From the NCBI GenBank assembly GCA_013361095.1, contig JAATWA010000001.1, forward strand, positions 1,413,001 through 1,477,000: 64,000 nucleotides of DNA. Direction: 5' to 3'. Positions 1 through 9,108 of the stretch are shown piece after piece. The position numbers and the translations under genes are program-made. The DNA comes from Pseudanabaena biceps (GTDB lineage Bacteria; Cyanobacteriota; Cyanobacteriia; Pseudanabaenales; Pseudanabaenaceae). Numbering within the stretch: position 1 is the stretch's first letter; the number at the start of each line of letters is the position of its first letter. The notes below the pieces were generated by a model. The model saw only the letters and a program-made list of their open reading frames with translations. It searched no databases and was not told the origin of the DNA.

Positions 1-1401
1 CAAACCAGCACAACCGTATTTAAGAATAAAGCTCAACAAAGAGGTTTGGATTTAGCGCTTGGGGGCATATTTGACCATGTAGCTGGGGGCTGGCATCGCT
101 ACACGGTGGATCAAACTTGGACAGTACCGCATTTTGAAAAGATGTTGTACGACAATGGTTTGATCATGGAATATCTGGCAAATGTCTGGATGTCTGGACT
201 ACAAGAACCCGCGATCGCCCGTGCTTGTGAAGCAACTGCAACATGGCTTCAGAGAGAAATGCTAGCGGAAGAAGGATGTTTTTATGCATCTCAAGATGCC
301 GATAGCGAAGGTAAAGAGGGGAAATTTTGGGTATGGAGCTACAGCGAACTAAAAAAGATTTTTAGTGCTACTGATTTAGAAATGCTCGCTCAAGAATTTA
401 CGATTTCGGTTAATGGCAATTTTGAAGAGCATAATGTTTTGCAGCGTAAGCAGGGAGGAGAACTATCACCAGAAATAGAAACTTGCTTGACTCAATTATT
501 TCAACGGCGCTATGGCGAATATTCACGGGCTACGGATGCTTTTCCTGTGGCTCGGAGTCAGACAGATATTCGGGAGATTGACTGGGAGGGACGTGTGCCA
601 CCTGTAACTGATACCAAGGCAATCACAGCTTGGAATGCTCTCATGATTTCAGGATTGGCAACGGCTTACCGAGCTTTTTTAAAGCCAATTTATAAGCAGC
701 TAGCAGTTAATGCGGCTAAATTTATTCTTGAAAATCAATGGATTGAAGGGCGATTACAGCGCATTAACTATGAAGGTCAAGCATCGGTAGTGGCGCAGTC
801 TGAAGATTATGCTCTATTAATTAAGGCTCTTTTGGATTTGCATCAAGCCATTCCTGAGCAAGCAGATTTCTATTTACAACAGGCGATCGCAGTTCAATCT
901 GAGTTTGATCGTGATTTTTGGGATGTGATGTCTGGGGGCTATTTCAATACCACCAGTGAATCTAGCCAACACTTGCTATTGCGAGAGCGAAATTATCGCG
1001 ATAACGCTACGCCTTCCCCCAATGGCATCGCGATCGCCAATTTAGTAAGACTGGCTAGCCTGACAGAAAAATTAGAATATTTAGATCGGGCTGAATTGGG
1101 ACTCAAACGTTTTGGTCATGTGATCACCAACAATCCTGTCACTTGTCCTAGTTTATTAGTCGCCTTTGACTGGTTTCGTAACCATACACTTGTGCGGACT
1201 AAGCCTGATTATTACGCCGAGCTTAATCAGCAATATTTACCTTCAGCGATGCTTCGTGTTGATCAACATTTATCGCAGAATTCATCAAACTCTGATGCGA
1301 TCGCGATCGTGTGTCAGGGCTTTGCGTGTTTAGCGCCTGCGACTAGTCGAGAAATGTGCAATCAGCAGCTACATCAAAGTATGAATAGAGTCTACAAATA
1401 A
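1..1401 (+). CDS. DUF255 (YyaL/SSP411-type) thioredoxin-domain protein, 5' end outside window
   Basis: The reading frame is open from base 1, so the gene starts before the window; the TTG at 46 is internal. The visible 467 residues cover the end of the thioredoxin-like DUF255 region and the helical barrel that follows it. The stretch GGIFDHVAGGWHRYTVD followed by PHFEKMLYDN is the family signature. Full-length relatives are near 670-700 residues, so roughly the first third is missing. The biochemical role of the family is not settled; a carbohydrate-epimerase-like barrel is usually noted. The last codons and the TAA stop lie inside a long palindrome (1387-1445). Confidence 0.9.
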   Translation, partial: QTSTTVFKNKAQQRGLDLALGGIFDHVAGGWHRYTVDQTWTVPHFEKMLYDNGLIMEYLANVWMSGLQEPAIARACEATATWLQREMLAEEGCFYASQDADSEGKEGKFWVWSYSELKKIFSATDLEMLAQEFTISVNGNFEEHNVLQRKQGGELSPEIETCLTQLFQRRYGEYSRATDAFPVARSQTDIREIDWEGRVPPVTDTKAITAWNALMISGLATAYRAFLKPIYKQLAVNAAKFILENQWIEGRLQRINYEGQASVVAQSEDYALLIKALLDLHQAIPEQADFYLQQAIAVQSEFDRDFWDVMSGGYFNTTSESSQHLLLRERNYRDNATPSPNGIAIANLVRLASLTEKLEYLDRAELGLKRFGHVITNNPVTCPSLLVAFDWFRNHTLVRTKPDYYAELNQQYLPSAMLRVDQHLSQNSSNSDAIAIVCQGFACLAPATSREMCNQQLHQSMNRVYK

Positions 1402-1445
1402 TAAAAGGCGGCGCTAAGCGCCGCCTTTTATTATTTGTAGACTCT
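1387..1445. terminator. Long perfect palindrome, convergent intergenic terminator
   Basis: Arms of about 28 bp around a 3-nt loop with core GGCGGCGC-TAA-GCGCCGCC. The left arm contains the last codons and the stop of the DUF255 gene, so the right arm is an inverted copy of coding sequence. Placed between convergent genes, it could end transcription from both sides. Confidence 0.75.
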
Positions 1446-1448
1446 AAC

Positions 1449-1501
1449 CAGTCAAGAATTAGCGTTGCGGCGCTTTGCGCCGCAACGCTAATTCTTGACT
1501 G
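1449..1501. terminator. Long perfect palindrome next to ndhF 3' end
   Basis: Perfect arms of about 25 bp around TTT with core TTGCGGCGC/GCGCCGCAA. The arms beyond the core differ completely from the neighbouring palindrome at 1387-1445. It lies just downstream of the ndhF stop. Confidence 0.7.
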
Positions 1502-1507
1502 AGGAAT

Positions 1508-3520
1508 CTATATCGAAGTCGCGATTACAAAACCGAGAATACCGATAAAAATAACTAGCGCATAAAATTGAGCTTTGCCATTCTCAAAGTACTTTAAGCC
1601 TTCACCACTAACTACAGTCACAAAGCCAGCAAGGTTTACGACACCATCAACAATTTTGGCATCAACCTCAAGCACTTGACGCGCCAGACGGCGTGAGCCA
1701 GTCACGAAGACAGCATTGTAAATTTCGTCGATGTACCACTTGTTTTTAGAAAGTTTATACAGTGGCTCAATGGATTTCGCGATCGCACTGGGATCAATTT
1801 TCTTTTGCATATACATCAGGATTGCTAAGGAAATACCGATCAAGCCAATCCCAATCGAGCTACCACCCATCAATAAGAACTCAGGAGTAAAGCCCTCAAC
1901 AGGAACTTCAGTAATTGTTTCTGAAGGTGCGTGGATGAAATACTCGAAGTAATTACCCAATGGTGTACCGACCAAACCGATCGCCATTGAGGGAATTGCC
2001 AACACCATCAGAGGCAGAGTCATCGTAATTGGTGACTCATGGGGTTTGCTGGCATGATGTGAGTCATGGGATTTGTCAGCAGATGGCTCTTTCCCAACGG
2101 AGTTTTCTGCTTTAACTACTGCTAAAAGCTTCTTATCAGTACCGCGAAAATCACCTTCAAAGGTGGTGAAATACATACGGAACATATAGAAAGCGGTAAT
2201 ACCTGCTGTTGCAAAGCCAATTGCCCAAAGTGCGGGATTAGCTTTATAGGTGGAAGCAAGAATTTCATCCTTTGACCAAAAACCCGCAAAGGGTGGAATC
2301 CCACTAATGGCGAGAGTGCCAATAAAAAATGTAATCGCAGTGATGGGCATATATTTGCGTAAGCCACCCATTACTCGCATATCTTGAGCTACATCAGGAT
2401 CATGTCCGACCACTTCTTCCATGCCATGAATCACCGATCCCGAACCAAGGAACATCATCGCCTTGAAATAGGCGTGGGTCATCAGATGAAATAACCCCGC
2501 ACTGTAAGCGCCAACGCCCATGGCCATGACCATGTAACCCAACTGGGAAACGGTGGAATAGGCAAGTCCCTTCTTAATATCATTTTGGGTAATCGCAATA
2601 CTTGCGCCGAGAAACGCAGTAAATGCGCCTGTCCAAGCGATCGTATTCATCACCGCAGGAATTTCTTCAAATACAGGGAACATCCGCGCAATCAGAAATA
2701 CGCCCGCAGCTACCATTGTCGCGGCATGGATCAATGCGGAAATTGGCGTAGGGCCTTCCATCGCATCGGGTAACCATACATGGAGCGGAAATTGAGCAGA
2801 TTTAGCGGCTGGCCCCATAAATACGAGGATTGCAAATAGAGTGGCTAAAAATACACTCAAAGAACCAGATTCAACTAGTTCCGTTAATTTTGCTCCCATT
2901 TCTGTGAACTCAAATGTACCTGTCGCCCAGTACAAACCTAATAAACCAAGCAAAAGACCAAAGTCACCAACGCGGTTAGTAACAAAAGCTTTTTGGCAAG
3001 CATCGGCTGCCCCCTTGCGATCAAACCAAAAGCCGATCAGTAGGTAAGAACACATCCCTACTAGTTCCCAAAAAATATAGATTTGGACTAGGTTGGGGCT
3101 AATTACTAAACCCAACATTGAGGAGGTGAATAAGCTGAGATAAGCATAAAATCTGACATAGCTGGGATCATGAGCCATGTAGCCATCAGTGTAAATCTGC
3201 ACCAAAAAAGCAACCGTGGTAACAATCACCAGCATCAGGGCGGTGAGGTGATCAATTACAAATCCCATATTTAGGTGGAATGTACCTGCTTGCGCCCACT
3301 CAAAAGTATACAGATAGGGATCATGTCCCTGAATCTGGCTCCAAAGTAGGTTAAAAGACATTACCATTGCACCGCCTGTTGCGGAAACGCTAAGAATTGA
3401 CCAAAGCGATCGCAGTTTGTTAGTGGATTTGTTAAAGGAAATCAGTCCTGAGCCGATGATTAATGCTGCGGCGAGTGGCAGCAAGGGAATCAGCCATGCG
3501 TATTGATATGCAAAGTCCAT
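1508..3520 (-). CDS. ndhF: NAD(P)H-quinone oxidoreductase subunit 5 (NdhF1)
   Basis: Proton-pumping membrane subunit of the thylakoid NDH-1 complex, used in respiration and cyclic electron flow around photosystem I. The 670-residue product has the NuoL/NdhF order: short N-terminal antiporter region, long central antiporter domain with conserved runs such as YIFWELVGMCSYLLIGF and FPLHVWLPDAMEGPTPISALIHAATMVAAG (split here: FPLHVWLPDAMEGPTP then ISALIHAATMV), a hydrophilic His-rich loop, and an NdhF-type C-terminal part. Length fits NdhF1 of the NDH-1L complex. In many cyanobacteria ndhF1 and ndhD1 are neighbours; here ndhD is about 30 kb away, so the pair is split. Confidence 0.97.
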   Translation of the reverse strand: MDFAYQYAWLIPLLPLAAALIIGSGLISFNKSTNKLRSLWSILSVSATGGAMVMSFNLLWSQIQGHDPYLYTFEWAQAGTFHLNMGFVIDHLTALMLVIVTTVAFLVQIYTDGYMAHDPSYVRFYAYLSLFTSSMLGLVISPNLVQIYIFWELVGMCSYLLIGFWFDRKGAADACQKAFVTNRVGDFGLLLGLLGLYWATGTFEFTEMGAKLTELVESGSLSVFLATLFAILVFMGPAAKSAQFPLHVWLPDAMEGPTPISALIHAATMVAAGVFLIARMFPVFEEIPAVMNTIAWTGAFTAFLGASIAITQNDIKKGLAYSTVSQLGYMVMAMGVGAYSAGLFHLMTHAYFKAMMFLGSGSVIHGMEEVVGHDPDVAQDMRVMGGLRKYMPITAITFFIGTLAISGIPPFAGFWSKDEILASTYKANPALWAIGFATAGITAFYMFRMYFTTFEGDFRGTDKKLLAVVKAENSVGKEPSADKSHDSHHASKPHESPITMTLPLMVLAIPSMAIGLVGTPLGNYFEYFIHAPSETITEVPVEGFTPEFLLMGGSSIGIGLIGISLAILMYMQKKIDPSAIAKSIEPLYKLSKNKWYIDEIYNAVFVTGSRRLARQVLEVDAKIVDGVVNLAGFVTVVSGEGLKYFENGKAQFYALVIFIGILGFVIATSI

Positions 3521-3686
3521 AGGTCGCGTTTGAACGCTAAATTTACTGTTGATACACTTTTAATAGGTTAGTTTACTACAGTCAGATCAAGGGCGATGTG
3601 TTAACCGTGAGCATTCTTACTTATTAGATAAAAAATCTAGAAAAACTTAATCTTCAAATACAGCCTATTGAGGCTTTGAGTAGTAT

Positions 3687-3735
3687 AGAGAGATTTTGGG
3701 AAGCGGCGCTCCGCGCCGCTTCCCAAAATCTCTCT
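3687..3735. repeat. Palindrome in the ndhF / ecfT divergent spacer
   Basis: Perfect arms of about 23 bp around TCC with core AAGCGGCGC/GCGCCGCTT. It lies upstream of both divergent genes, so a terminator role is less obvious here than elsewhere. Confidence 0.65.
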
Positions 3736-3746
3736 GGGGTTTAATT

Positions 3747-3766
3747 AAGCGCAAAGCGCTGTAATT
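3747..3766. repeat. Solo right end of the TTACAGC...GCTGTAA element
   Basis: The bases AAGCGCAAAGCGCTGTAA match the right terminus of the 105-bp repeat family (full copies at 8665, 21603, 30407, 35098, 57153), without the rest of the element. Confidence 0.5.
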
Positions 3767-3820
3767 GCAATTTACCAAAGATAAGGGAGATTAATGTTTT
3801 TTTAGGATTAAGGCTGAGTA

Positions 3821-3924
3821 ATACCAAGTCACAAAAGTGTTGTTACACTTTTGTGACTTAAAACCCAAGCCCAGCAAGGGTTTGCAAAACTAAAAACAGC
3901 TCCACCATTTTTAGTTTTGGTATA
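3821..3924 (-). repeat. Composite three-stem repeat, copy 1
   Basis: Read on the minus strand it holds a stem AAAACTAAAAATGG with its complement, then an AAACCCTT stem, then a GTCACAAAAGTG stem, all enclosed by TACCAA/TTGGTA. The first two stems recur at 22822-22900, so this is a dispersed structured repeat. The rest of the 3521-4015 spacer shows no gene. Confidence 0.55.
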
Positions 3925-4015
3925 AGCTATCGTTTGAAGTAAGGGAACGCGCAATTCTTCGCGGTTGAAGTGATTTCGGTTTAAGATTAAGCTTGCCAAA
4001 AAATATCAAAATATA

Positions 4016-4942
4016 GTGGATATACTGCGATCGCTACCCATTGGACTCTATCTCGAAAAGCCTGTTACATGGCTCCATCGAATCGATCCGCGCATAAAAT
4101 TATTGGGTTTGCTGACTTTTTTGCTAAGTCCCATTCAAGCCAATGACCTGTGGCGGATTGCGATCGCACTATTACTAATTTTGCTAACCTTTGCGTCTGG
4201 TATCCCAATGCGAGTTTGGAAACAGCAAATGGGAATTTTGTTTTTACTAGCTTTTATGACTCTGGCGATCGCCACAATTTCACCCGATGGGTTTAATGTC
4301 ACCATTCAGCCGCGCCGTCCGATTCCTGAAATTGTAAAAACTACGGAGCAAGCTCAAACCTCACCGACGCTCACGCTTAATCTACCCCAACCAAATTCCT
4401 ATCGCTACGTTCTTTGGAAAGCTGGCAACATCACAATTACTCGTAAATCCCTTGATTTAGGTCTTCGAGTCTGCACTTTAATCTTTACCTATCTCTATGC
4501 GCCGACTCTGTTTTTACTGGTCACGGCTCCCGAAGAAATTACCGCCGCGATCGCGGCGATTAGTTCGCCGTTGAAATTTTTTAAAGTGCCAGTAGTTGAG
4601 ATTGTGTTGACCTTGACCCTTGCGCTGCGATTTGTGCCACTAGTTCTCGAGGAAGTTCAAAATCTTGGTAGAGCGATGCGAACGCGATCAATCAATTGGA
4701 AAAGACTGGGCTTTAAGCGAACTACTCAAATTTGGCTAATCCTTACGGAGCGTCTAATTGATAATCTCTTTATTCGGGCAGAACAGACTGCTAGCGCGAT
4801 GCAAGTACGCGGTTTTACTAGTCCTAATACCCATTTGCTAGTTTGGAATCCCCTCAAGTTTTTGCCTCGCGATATCATTTTGCTAATTTTATTAGTAGCG
4901 ATGTGGGGAGTGAGAATCTGGATTGGGAATACAACAGATTAG
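4016..4942 (+). CDS. EcfT/CbiQ-family transporter transmembrane protein
   Basis: T component of an energy-coupling factor type transporter, the membrane scaffold that links ATPases to a substrate-binding S component. Seen: several hydrophobic segments, conserved LHRIDPRIKLL near the start and two cytoplasmic coupling helices, one with the AMQVRGF signature. A hydrophilic insert at about residues 95-120 is unusual. The start is GTG. No A or S component adjoins it, so it probably shares ATPases encoded elsewhere; the substrate cannot be named. A second EcfT gene lies at 30536. Confidence 0.85.
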   Translation: MDILRSLPIGLYLEKPVTWLHRIDPRIKLLGLLTFLLSPIQANDLWRIAIALLLILLTFASGIPMRVWKQQMGILFLLAFMTLAIATISPDGFNVTIQPRRPIPEIVKTTEQAQTSPTLTLNLPQPNSYRYVLWKAGNITITRKSLDLGLRVCTLIFTYLYAPTLFLLVTAPEEITAAIAAISSPLKFFKVPVVEIVLTLTLALRFVPLVLEEVQNLGRAMRTRSINWKRLGFKRTTQIWLILTERLIDNLFIRAEQTASAMQVRGFTSPNTHLLVWNPLKFLPRDIILLILLVAMWGVRIWIGNTTD

Positions 4943-4989
4943 CCACCAAATAGAAAAGCGGCGCGAAGCGCCGCTTTTCTATTTGGTGG
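4943..4989. terminator. Palindrome between convergent ecfT and GNAT-trhO genes
   Basis: Perfect arms of about 22 bp around GAA, starting at the base after the ecfT stop and ending at the base before the stop of the convergent gene. It fills the whole spacer, as expected for a bidirectional terminator. Confidence 0.75.
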
Positions 4990-6180
4990 TTAGAGCGTAA
5001 TGCGATCGTCAAACACAAAACATTCACCTTGCCAAAGGCTTTCTTCTTGAGGAACTTCTTCTAAATATTTGAGAATGCCACCCTTAAGGTGATAAACCTC
5101 TACAAAACCTTGCGCCAACATATAGGCACTTGCCTTTTCACAACGAATCCCACCTGTGCAGAACATAGCAATTTTTTTCGACTTGTGTTGCTCAGGATCA
5201 GGCGATCGCAAGTTCTCTTCTACATACTTAGGGAACTCGTGGAAGAAATCAAGATTGGGATTAATAGCTCCTGCAAAAGTGCCAAATTCCACTTCATAAA
5301 TATTGCGCGTATCAATCACCACCACATCAGGATCGCTAATCAAATGATTCCAATCCTTTGGCTCGACATAAATGCCCACTTCGCGACTGGGATCAATATT
5401 ATCGATGCCAAACTTAACTAATTCTTTTTTAAGTCTTACCCGCAGCTTTTGATAGGGAATCACATCACAATAGGTCTCTTTATGTTCTAGATTTTGTAAG
5501 CTTGGTTCTGCTCGTAAGTATTCTAAAAGCGCATCAATACCAAGCCGATCGCCCGCAACCGTAGCGTTAATTCCTTCTGGAGCTAGTAAAATCACACCTT
5601 TGATATCATGTTGATTGCAAAACTTAGTAATGGGCGATCGCAAAGTTTGATAGTTCGCTAAATCAGCAAAGTGATAAAAAGTCGCCACTACAAAGGGTTC
5701 AGATCTATCTAAATATTTATCAAGAAATTTCTCCATTACAAAATTAGTGAGCTGCGCCCCGCGAACAATGACTTGTTGTTCTTTAACAATCCGAAAGCCT
5801 CTACTTTTAAAAAATGCTAAGGCGGTAATACTCACTTCCACAAATAAGCGATGTATTGTTAGCTCAATGGCTTTAGCTTCAATCGCTCGGTATAGTCTTG
5901 TGCCGACACCACAACGCTGATATTCTTTGTGGCAAAAGAAGCAGTCAATATGACCATCAGCTTCTAACTGACCAAAACCAAGAATTTTCCCTGACTCATC
6001 AGCAACATAGGTGAATTTTTTGGTGCAAGATATTGCCCAGTCATCGATATGGAGATCATCGGGAGCCCAAGCTTTTACTTGCTCAGGGGAATAGTCACGA
6101 ATATTGATTTCGTGGATCGTGTCGTGGAAGATATGAGCAATTTGTTCGCTATCTTGCGGTTGAAATAATCGAATTATCAT
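4990..6180 (-). CDS. trhO: GNAT acetyltransferase fused to rhodanese-type tRNA uridine hydroxylase (TrhO/YceA)
   Basis: Two domains in one frame. Residues 1 to about 150 form a GNAT N-acetyltransferase, with acetyl-CoA loop YQRCGVGTRLY and the FFKSRGF end. Residues about 161-396 match TrhO/YceA, which hydroxylates U34 in some tRNAs: the N-terminal FYHFADL region, GINATVAG, and a rhodanese domain with active-site Cys in CTGGIRCEKA (about residues 341 and 347). The protein stops at CFVFDDRITL, where longer relatives continue with a Cys-containing tail; the stop directly abuts palindrome 4943-4989. Fusion of these domains is uncommon. The acetyl acceptor is unknown. Confidence 0.88.
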   Translation of the reverse strand: MIIRLFQPQDSEQIAHIFHDTIHEINIRDYSPEQVKAWAPDDLHIDDWAISCTKKFTYVADESGKILGFGQLEADGHIDCFFCHKEYQRCGVGTRLYRAIEAKAIELTIHRLFVEVSITALAFFKSRGFRIVKEQQVIVRGAQLTNFVMEKFLDKYLDRSEPFVVATFYHFADLANYQTLRSPITKFCNQHDIKGVILLAPEGINATVAGDRLGIDALLEYLRAEPSLQNLEHKETYCDVIPYQKLRVRLKKELVKFGIDNIDPSREVGIYVEPKDWNHLISDPDVVVIDTRNIYEVEFGTFAGAINPNLDFFHEFPKYVEENLRSPDPEQHKSKKIAMFCTGGIRCEKASAYMLAQGFVEVYHLKGGILKYLEEVPQEESLWQGECFVFDDRITL

Positions 6181-6192
6181 AATTAATTACAA

Positions 6193-6244
6193 ACTTAAAC
6201 CGATAAAGTTGCGCCCTGTAGGGCGCAACTTTATCGGTTTAAGT
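6193..6244. repeat. Palindrome upstream of the GNAT-trhO gene
   Basis: Perfect arms of about 24 bp around TGTA; the core is GTTGCGCCC/GGGCGCAAC, a variant of the common GGCGGCGC core. Confidence 0.65.
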
Positions 6245-6280
6245 AATTTTTTGGACAACTATTTAATATTATGCGATCGC

Positions 6281-6430
6281 TTACAGTGCTTTGCGAGCAG
6301 CCTCTATCAACTTTACCTTTCTTGACTTGTAATCGATAGACTTCATCTGTTCCACCATCACATAACCAGTGAGGGGTTTCCAGCGATCAATTGTCCTCAC
6401 ATCTCTTTTCTTTGCATAAGTCCTAATTAT
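6281..6430 (-). pseudogene. MazF/PemK toxin C-terminal remnant
   Basis: On the minus strand this frame reads DVRTIDRWKPLTGYVMVEQ then MKSIDYKSRKVKLIEAARKAL and stop. That is the usual end of a MazF/PemK mRNA interferase (the TIDR and MKSID.K.RK motifs). There is no start codon, and an in-frame stop lies just upstream. The break sits beside TAGGACTTATGCA, one mismatch from the end of the MITE found at 58344, so element insertion or excision may have removed the 5' part. Not expected to be functional. Confidence 0.6.
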
Positions 6431-6506
6431 TCACTGGGAAGGAAGTAGCAATTTTGGTGTTTCCATTACCTGAGATAATGGAAACACCGAAATTGGATTT
6501 TGATGT

Positions 6507-7382
6507 TTAAAGATACTTCTGCAAGATCACTTTTAGGCGATCGCGACTAGCCCCTGAGACTTGACTGAGATCAGTCAAGATGGAAGTCTTGAGAGCATGG
6601 TGAGCCTCAGACTTCGGTGGATTTGCCGCAATTTTAGCAACAGCGCGTTGGATTACCTGTTGAGCATTGAGAGCATTTTTTTGTAAATTCTGAATGATCA
6701 TTTCCACAGTAACGCTTTCATGATCTTCATGCCAGCAGTCGTAATCGGTAACTAAAGCGATCGTGGCATAGGCGATTTCTGCTTCACGGGCAAGCTTTGC
6801 CTCCGTGAGATTGGTCATGCCAATTACCTTTGCGCCCCAACTGCGATAGAGCAGAGATTCTGCCTTAGTAGAAAAAGCAGGTCCCTCCATGCAGAGATAA
6901 ATACCACCTTTGTGGACTTTGTTGCGCCCTAAATCCACACCTTCTGCTGCCGAAGCTACTACCGACAGCAAAGACTTACAAATCGGCTCACCAAAGGCAA
7001 CATGGGCGACAATTCCCTCTCCAAAAAACGTAGATTGGCGGCTAGTAGTGCGATCTATAAATTGGTCTGGCAAAACAATATCAAGGGGCTTTGCATATTC
7101 CTGTAAAGAGCCAACTGCTGATGCCGAAATGATATATTCCACGCCAAGGCTTTTTAGGGCATAGATGTTGGCGCGATAGGGAACTTCGGTGGGTAACAAA
7201 TGGTGCGATCGCCCATGTCTTGCCAGAAATAGCACAGGTGTACCCGATAGTTCGCCGTAGATGAGCGCATCGGAAGTCTTGCCAAAGGGGGTTTCGATGT
7301 TAACCTCTTGGATGTTTGTGAGAGCGGACATTTTGTAGAGTCCACTGCCACCGATGATGCCGATCTGTGCATTAACTGTCAT
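6507..7382 (-). CDS. mtnP: S-methyl-5'-thioadenosine phosphorylase
   Basis: Cleaves methylthioadenosine with phosphate to adenine and 5-methylthioribose-1-phosphate, the first step of methionine salvage. The 291-residue product starts with [12 protein letters not shown] and has [23 protein letters not shown], the purine-binding [13 protein letters not shown] and the [13 protein letters not shown] segment. This points to the methylthioadenosine branch of the PNP/MTAP family. Length and start are normal. It is transcribed alone; hairpin 7517-7563 lies upstream of its start. Confidence 0.95.
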   Translation of the reverse strand: MTVNAQIGIIGGSGLYKMSALTNIQEVNIETPFGKTSDALIYGELSGTPVLFLARHGRSHHLLPTEVPYRANIYALKSLGVEYIISASAVGSLQEYAKPLDIVLPDQFIDRTTSRQSTFFGEGIVAHVAFGEPICKSLLSVVASAAEGVDLGRNKVHKGGIYLCMEGPAFSTKAESLLYRSWGAKVIGMTNLTEAKLAREAEIAYATIALVTDYDCWHEDHESVTVEMIIQNLQKNALNAQQVIQRAVAKIAANPPKSEAHHALKTSILTDLSQVSGASRDRLKVILQKYL

Positions 7383-7516
7383 GGTTGTGAGGAGTGATTA
7401 AATTAAAACTTATCAATAAAACTTACAGCGATTTGTGCTGATTCCCAAATCAATTTTGTTTGCTAAAGATGCGCCTCGCAGGAACGCAACTAAGTGCTTA
7501 TGCAAAATAAATTACT

Positions 7517-7563
7517 AAAACCCATAAAGTTGCGCCCCGTAGGGGCGCAACTTTATGGGTTTT
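7517..7563. terminator. Palindrome downstream of hslO
   Basis: Perfect arms of about 22 bp with shoulders AAAACCCA/TGGGTTTT and core TTGCGCCCC/GGGGCGCAA. The spacer between hslO and mtnP also has a degenerate TTACAGCGATTTGTGCTG end fragment near 7424. Confidence 0.65.
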
Positions 7564-7607
7564 GGTTTGTAATTAATGAGGCAGTTTGAGATCGCAACCT
7601 AAACAAC

Positions 7608-8543
7608 CTAGACGGACTCGACCTGTAGCTCTTGCAGCAAAGTAGTCAAATGATCGGTAGTCGCGTGATAGATCTCACCACAAAAATGACAGGTTGCCTC
7701 GGCTCCTTTGTCCTCGGCGATCATTACCTTGAGATCCTTTTCTCCGAACATTTTTATAGCAGCCAACATCCGATCAAAGCTACAGGGGCAATGAAATTTG
7801 ACCTCTTTAGTCATTGGTAAAATATCGAGCTGCATATCCGCAAATATCGTAGTCATTACATCCTCAATACTTTTGTTTTGAAGGAGTAAATTTTGAAAGT
7901 TTTTGGTATCGCTTTTTGCTTCTAACTGCACCAGCAACTGCTCCTGCGTGAGGTTAGATGTCTTAGCGGCGCGTAACGTTGCCTTAGGCATAATTTGCAA
8001 CAGCAGTCCTGCCGACACAATAACAGGAGTTTCGCTATTATCTGAGGCGATCGCCTCAGTCAAAATTAATTTGGAATATGTTTGTTCAGAAGAAGCTAAG
8101 TACCAAGCCACATCATTGGCAACATCTCCCGCAATTAACTCCACCGTACTGCTATAAGGTTCGTCATAACCGATATCTCGCATTACTTTCAAAAAACCTG
8201 TTTGTCCAACTCCTTGACTAACGTCTTGTTGACCATCTTCTAGGGTAGGCAGTACAAACTCAGGATTGGACACAAATCCGCGCACAGTGCCATTAAATCC
8301 TGCATCAGCATATACGAGTCCTAATCCACCTTCGCCAGCAACTCTTACATTGACTCGGGCTTGTTCTCGCTTCATGTTGGAGGCAAGCAGCAAGCTGGCG
8401 TTCATGGCTCGACCCAGTGCGGCTGTGGCTAAGGGGGATAACTTATGGCGATGATGGGCTTCGTTAAGGGATGTGGTGATATTTACACCGATGACACGAA
8501 CTCGACCATCGGCGGTAAGGGAGCGAACTAAGCGATCTGTCAT
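7608..8543 (-). CDS. hslO: Redox-regulated 33-kDa chaperonin (Hsp33)
   Basis: Holdase chaperone switched on by oxidation in the cytoplasm. The 311-residue product has the N-terminal Hsp33 fold (HRHKLSPLATAALGRAM, VRGFVSNP) and the C-terminal zinc-binding redox switch CPC near residue 250 and CHFC near residue 285, so all four switch cysteines are present. Start is ATG and length is typical. It is transcribed alone. Confidence 0.96.
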   Translation of the reverse strand: MTDRLVRSLTADGRVRVIGVNITTSLNEAHHRHKLSPLATAALGRAMNASLLLASNMKREQARVNVRVAGEGGLGLVYADAGFNGTVRGFVSNPEFVLPTLEDGQQDVSQGVGQTGFLKVMRDIGYDEPYSSTVELIAGDVANDVAWYLASSEQTYSKLILTEAIASDNSETPVIVSAGLLLQIMPKATLRAAKTSNLTQEQLLVQLEAKSDTKNFQNLLLQNKSIEDVMTTIFADMQLDILPMTKEVKFHCPCSFDRMLAAIKMFGEKDLKVMIAEDKGAEATCHFCGEIYHATTDHLTTLLQELQVESV

Positions 8544-8576
8544 GAAGTTTTTAATGGGTAATTAATTTGGGGTTTA

Positions 8577-8649
8577 GGCTACTTAGCGAAGCGATGCACT
8601 CCGCTAAGTAGCCAGAGAGATATGACACACGGACATCTGCGTCATATCT
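8577..8649. repeat. Two adjacent imperfect hairpins upstream of hslO
   Basis: GGCTACTTAGCG pairs with CGCTAAGTAGCC (8577-8613), followed by AGATATGAC pairing with GTCATATCT (8618-8649). Loops are longer than in the perfect palindromes. Confidence 0.5.
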
Positions 8650-8664
8650 ATTGAAGATTTGTAT

Positions 8665-8771
8665 TTACAGCAATTTTCAATCAACCGAACCCCAAGAATT
8701 TTTTTGAAAGTGTTGCAAAGCAACACTTTCAAAAAAATTCTTGGTTCGGGTTTGAGCGCAAAGCGCTGTAA
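8665..8771 (+). repeat. 105-bp TTACAGC...GCTGTAA element, copy A
   Basis: Ends TTACAGC and GCTGTAA are inverted. Inside are ATCAACCGAACC, a hairpin with AAGAA/TTCTT shoulders and apical GTTGCAAAGCAAC, then TTGAGCGCAAAGCGCTG. Same order in copies at 21603, 35098 and 57153, and partly at 16683 and 30407. Confidence 0.75.
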
Positions 8772-8865
8772 ATAAGCCTATCTACTTAAGTCAATATTAG
8801 CTAAGACTAGACCGAACTAGATCTGTAGTTATTGCTACAAGTAGCTGAGCATAGTTATAAACCAG

Positions 8866-8960
8866 ACCCAGATTGCCGTGCCACCCGCTAAGCGGGTGGC
8901 ACGGCAATCTGGGTTTTAAATTTACTTATGTTTAACTACTTACAGCAATTTGCGCTGTAA
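8866..8960. repeat. Palindrome plus mini element upstream of TPR gene
   Basis: 8866-8914 is a perfect palindrome (arms about 23 bp around TAA, shoulders ACCCA/TGGGT). 8940-8960 reads TTACAGCAATTTGCGCTGTA(A), the left end of the 105-bp element joined directly to its right end, like an internal deletion derivative. The remaining bases of the 8544-9108 spacer hold a decayed hairpin near 8970 and no gene. Confidence 0.6.
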
Positions 8961-9108
8961 ACCAAAGAAAAGGGGAAGGTCGCTTTGCGCCGTCGTCCTT
9001 TCTGAGGTTGTATAAAAAGATTTTATCCAGAGCCACCTCGCTTTCCTTGGGATGGGATTATGTCAGGGGATGCGTTAACACTGTAGGTTAGAGCCTGAGA
9101 ACTTTGAT

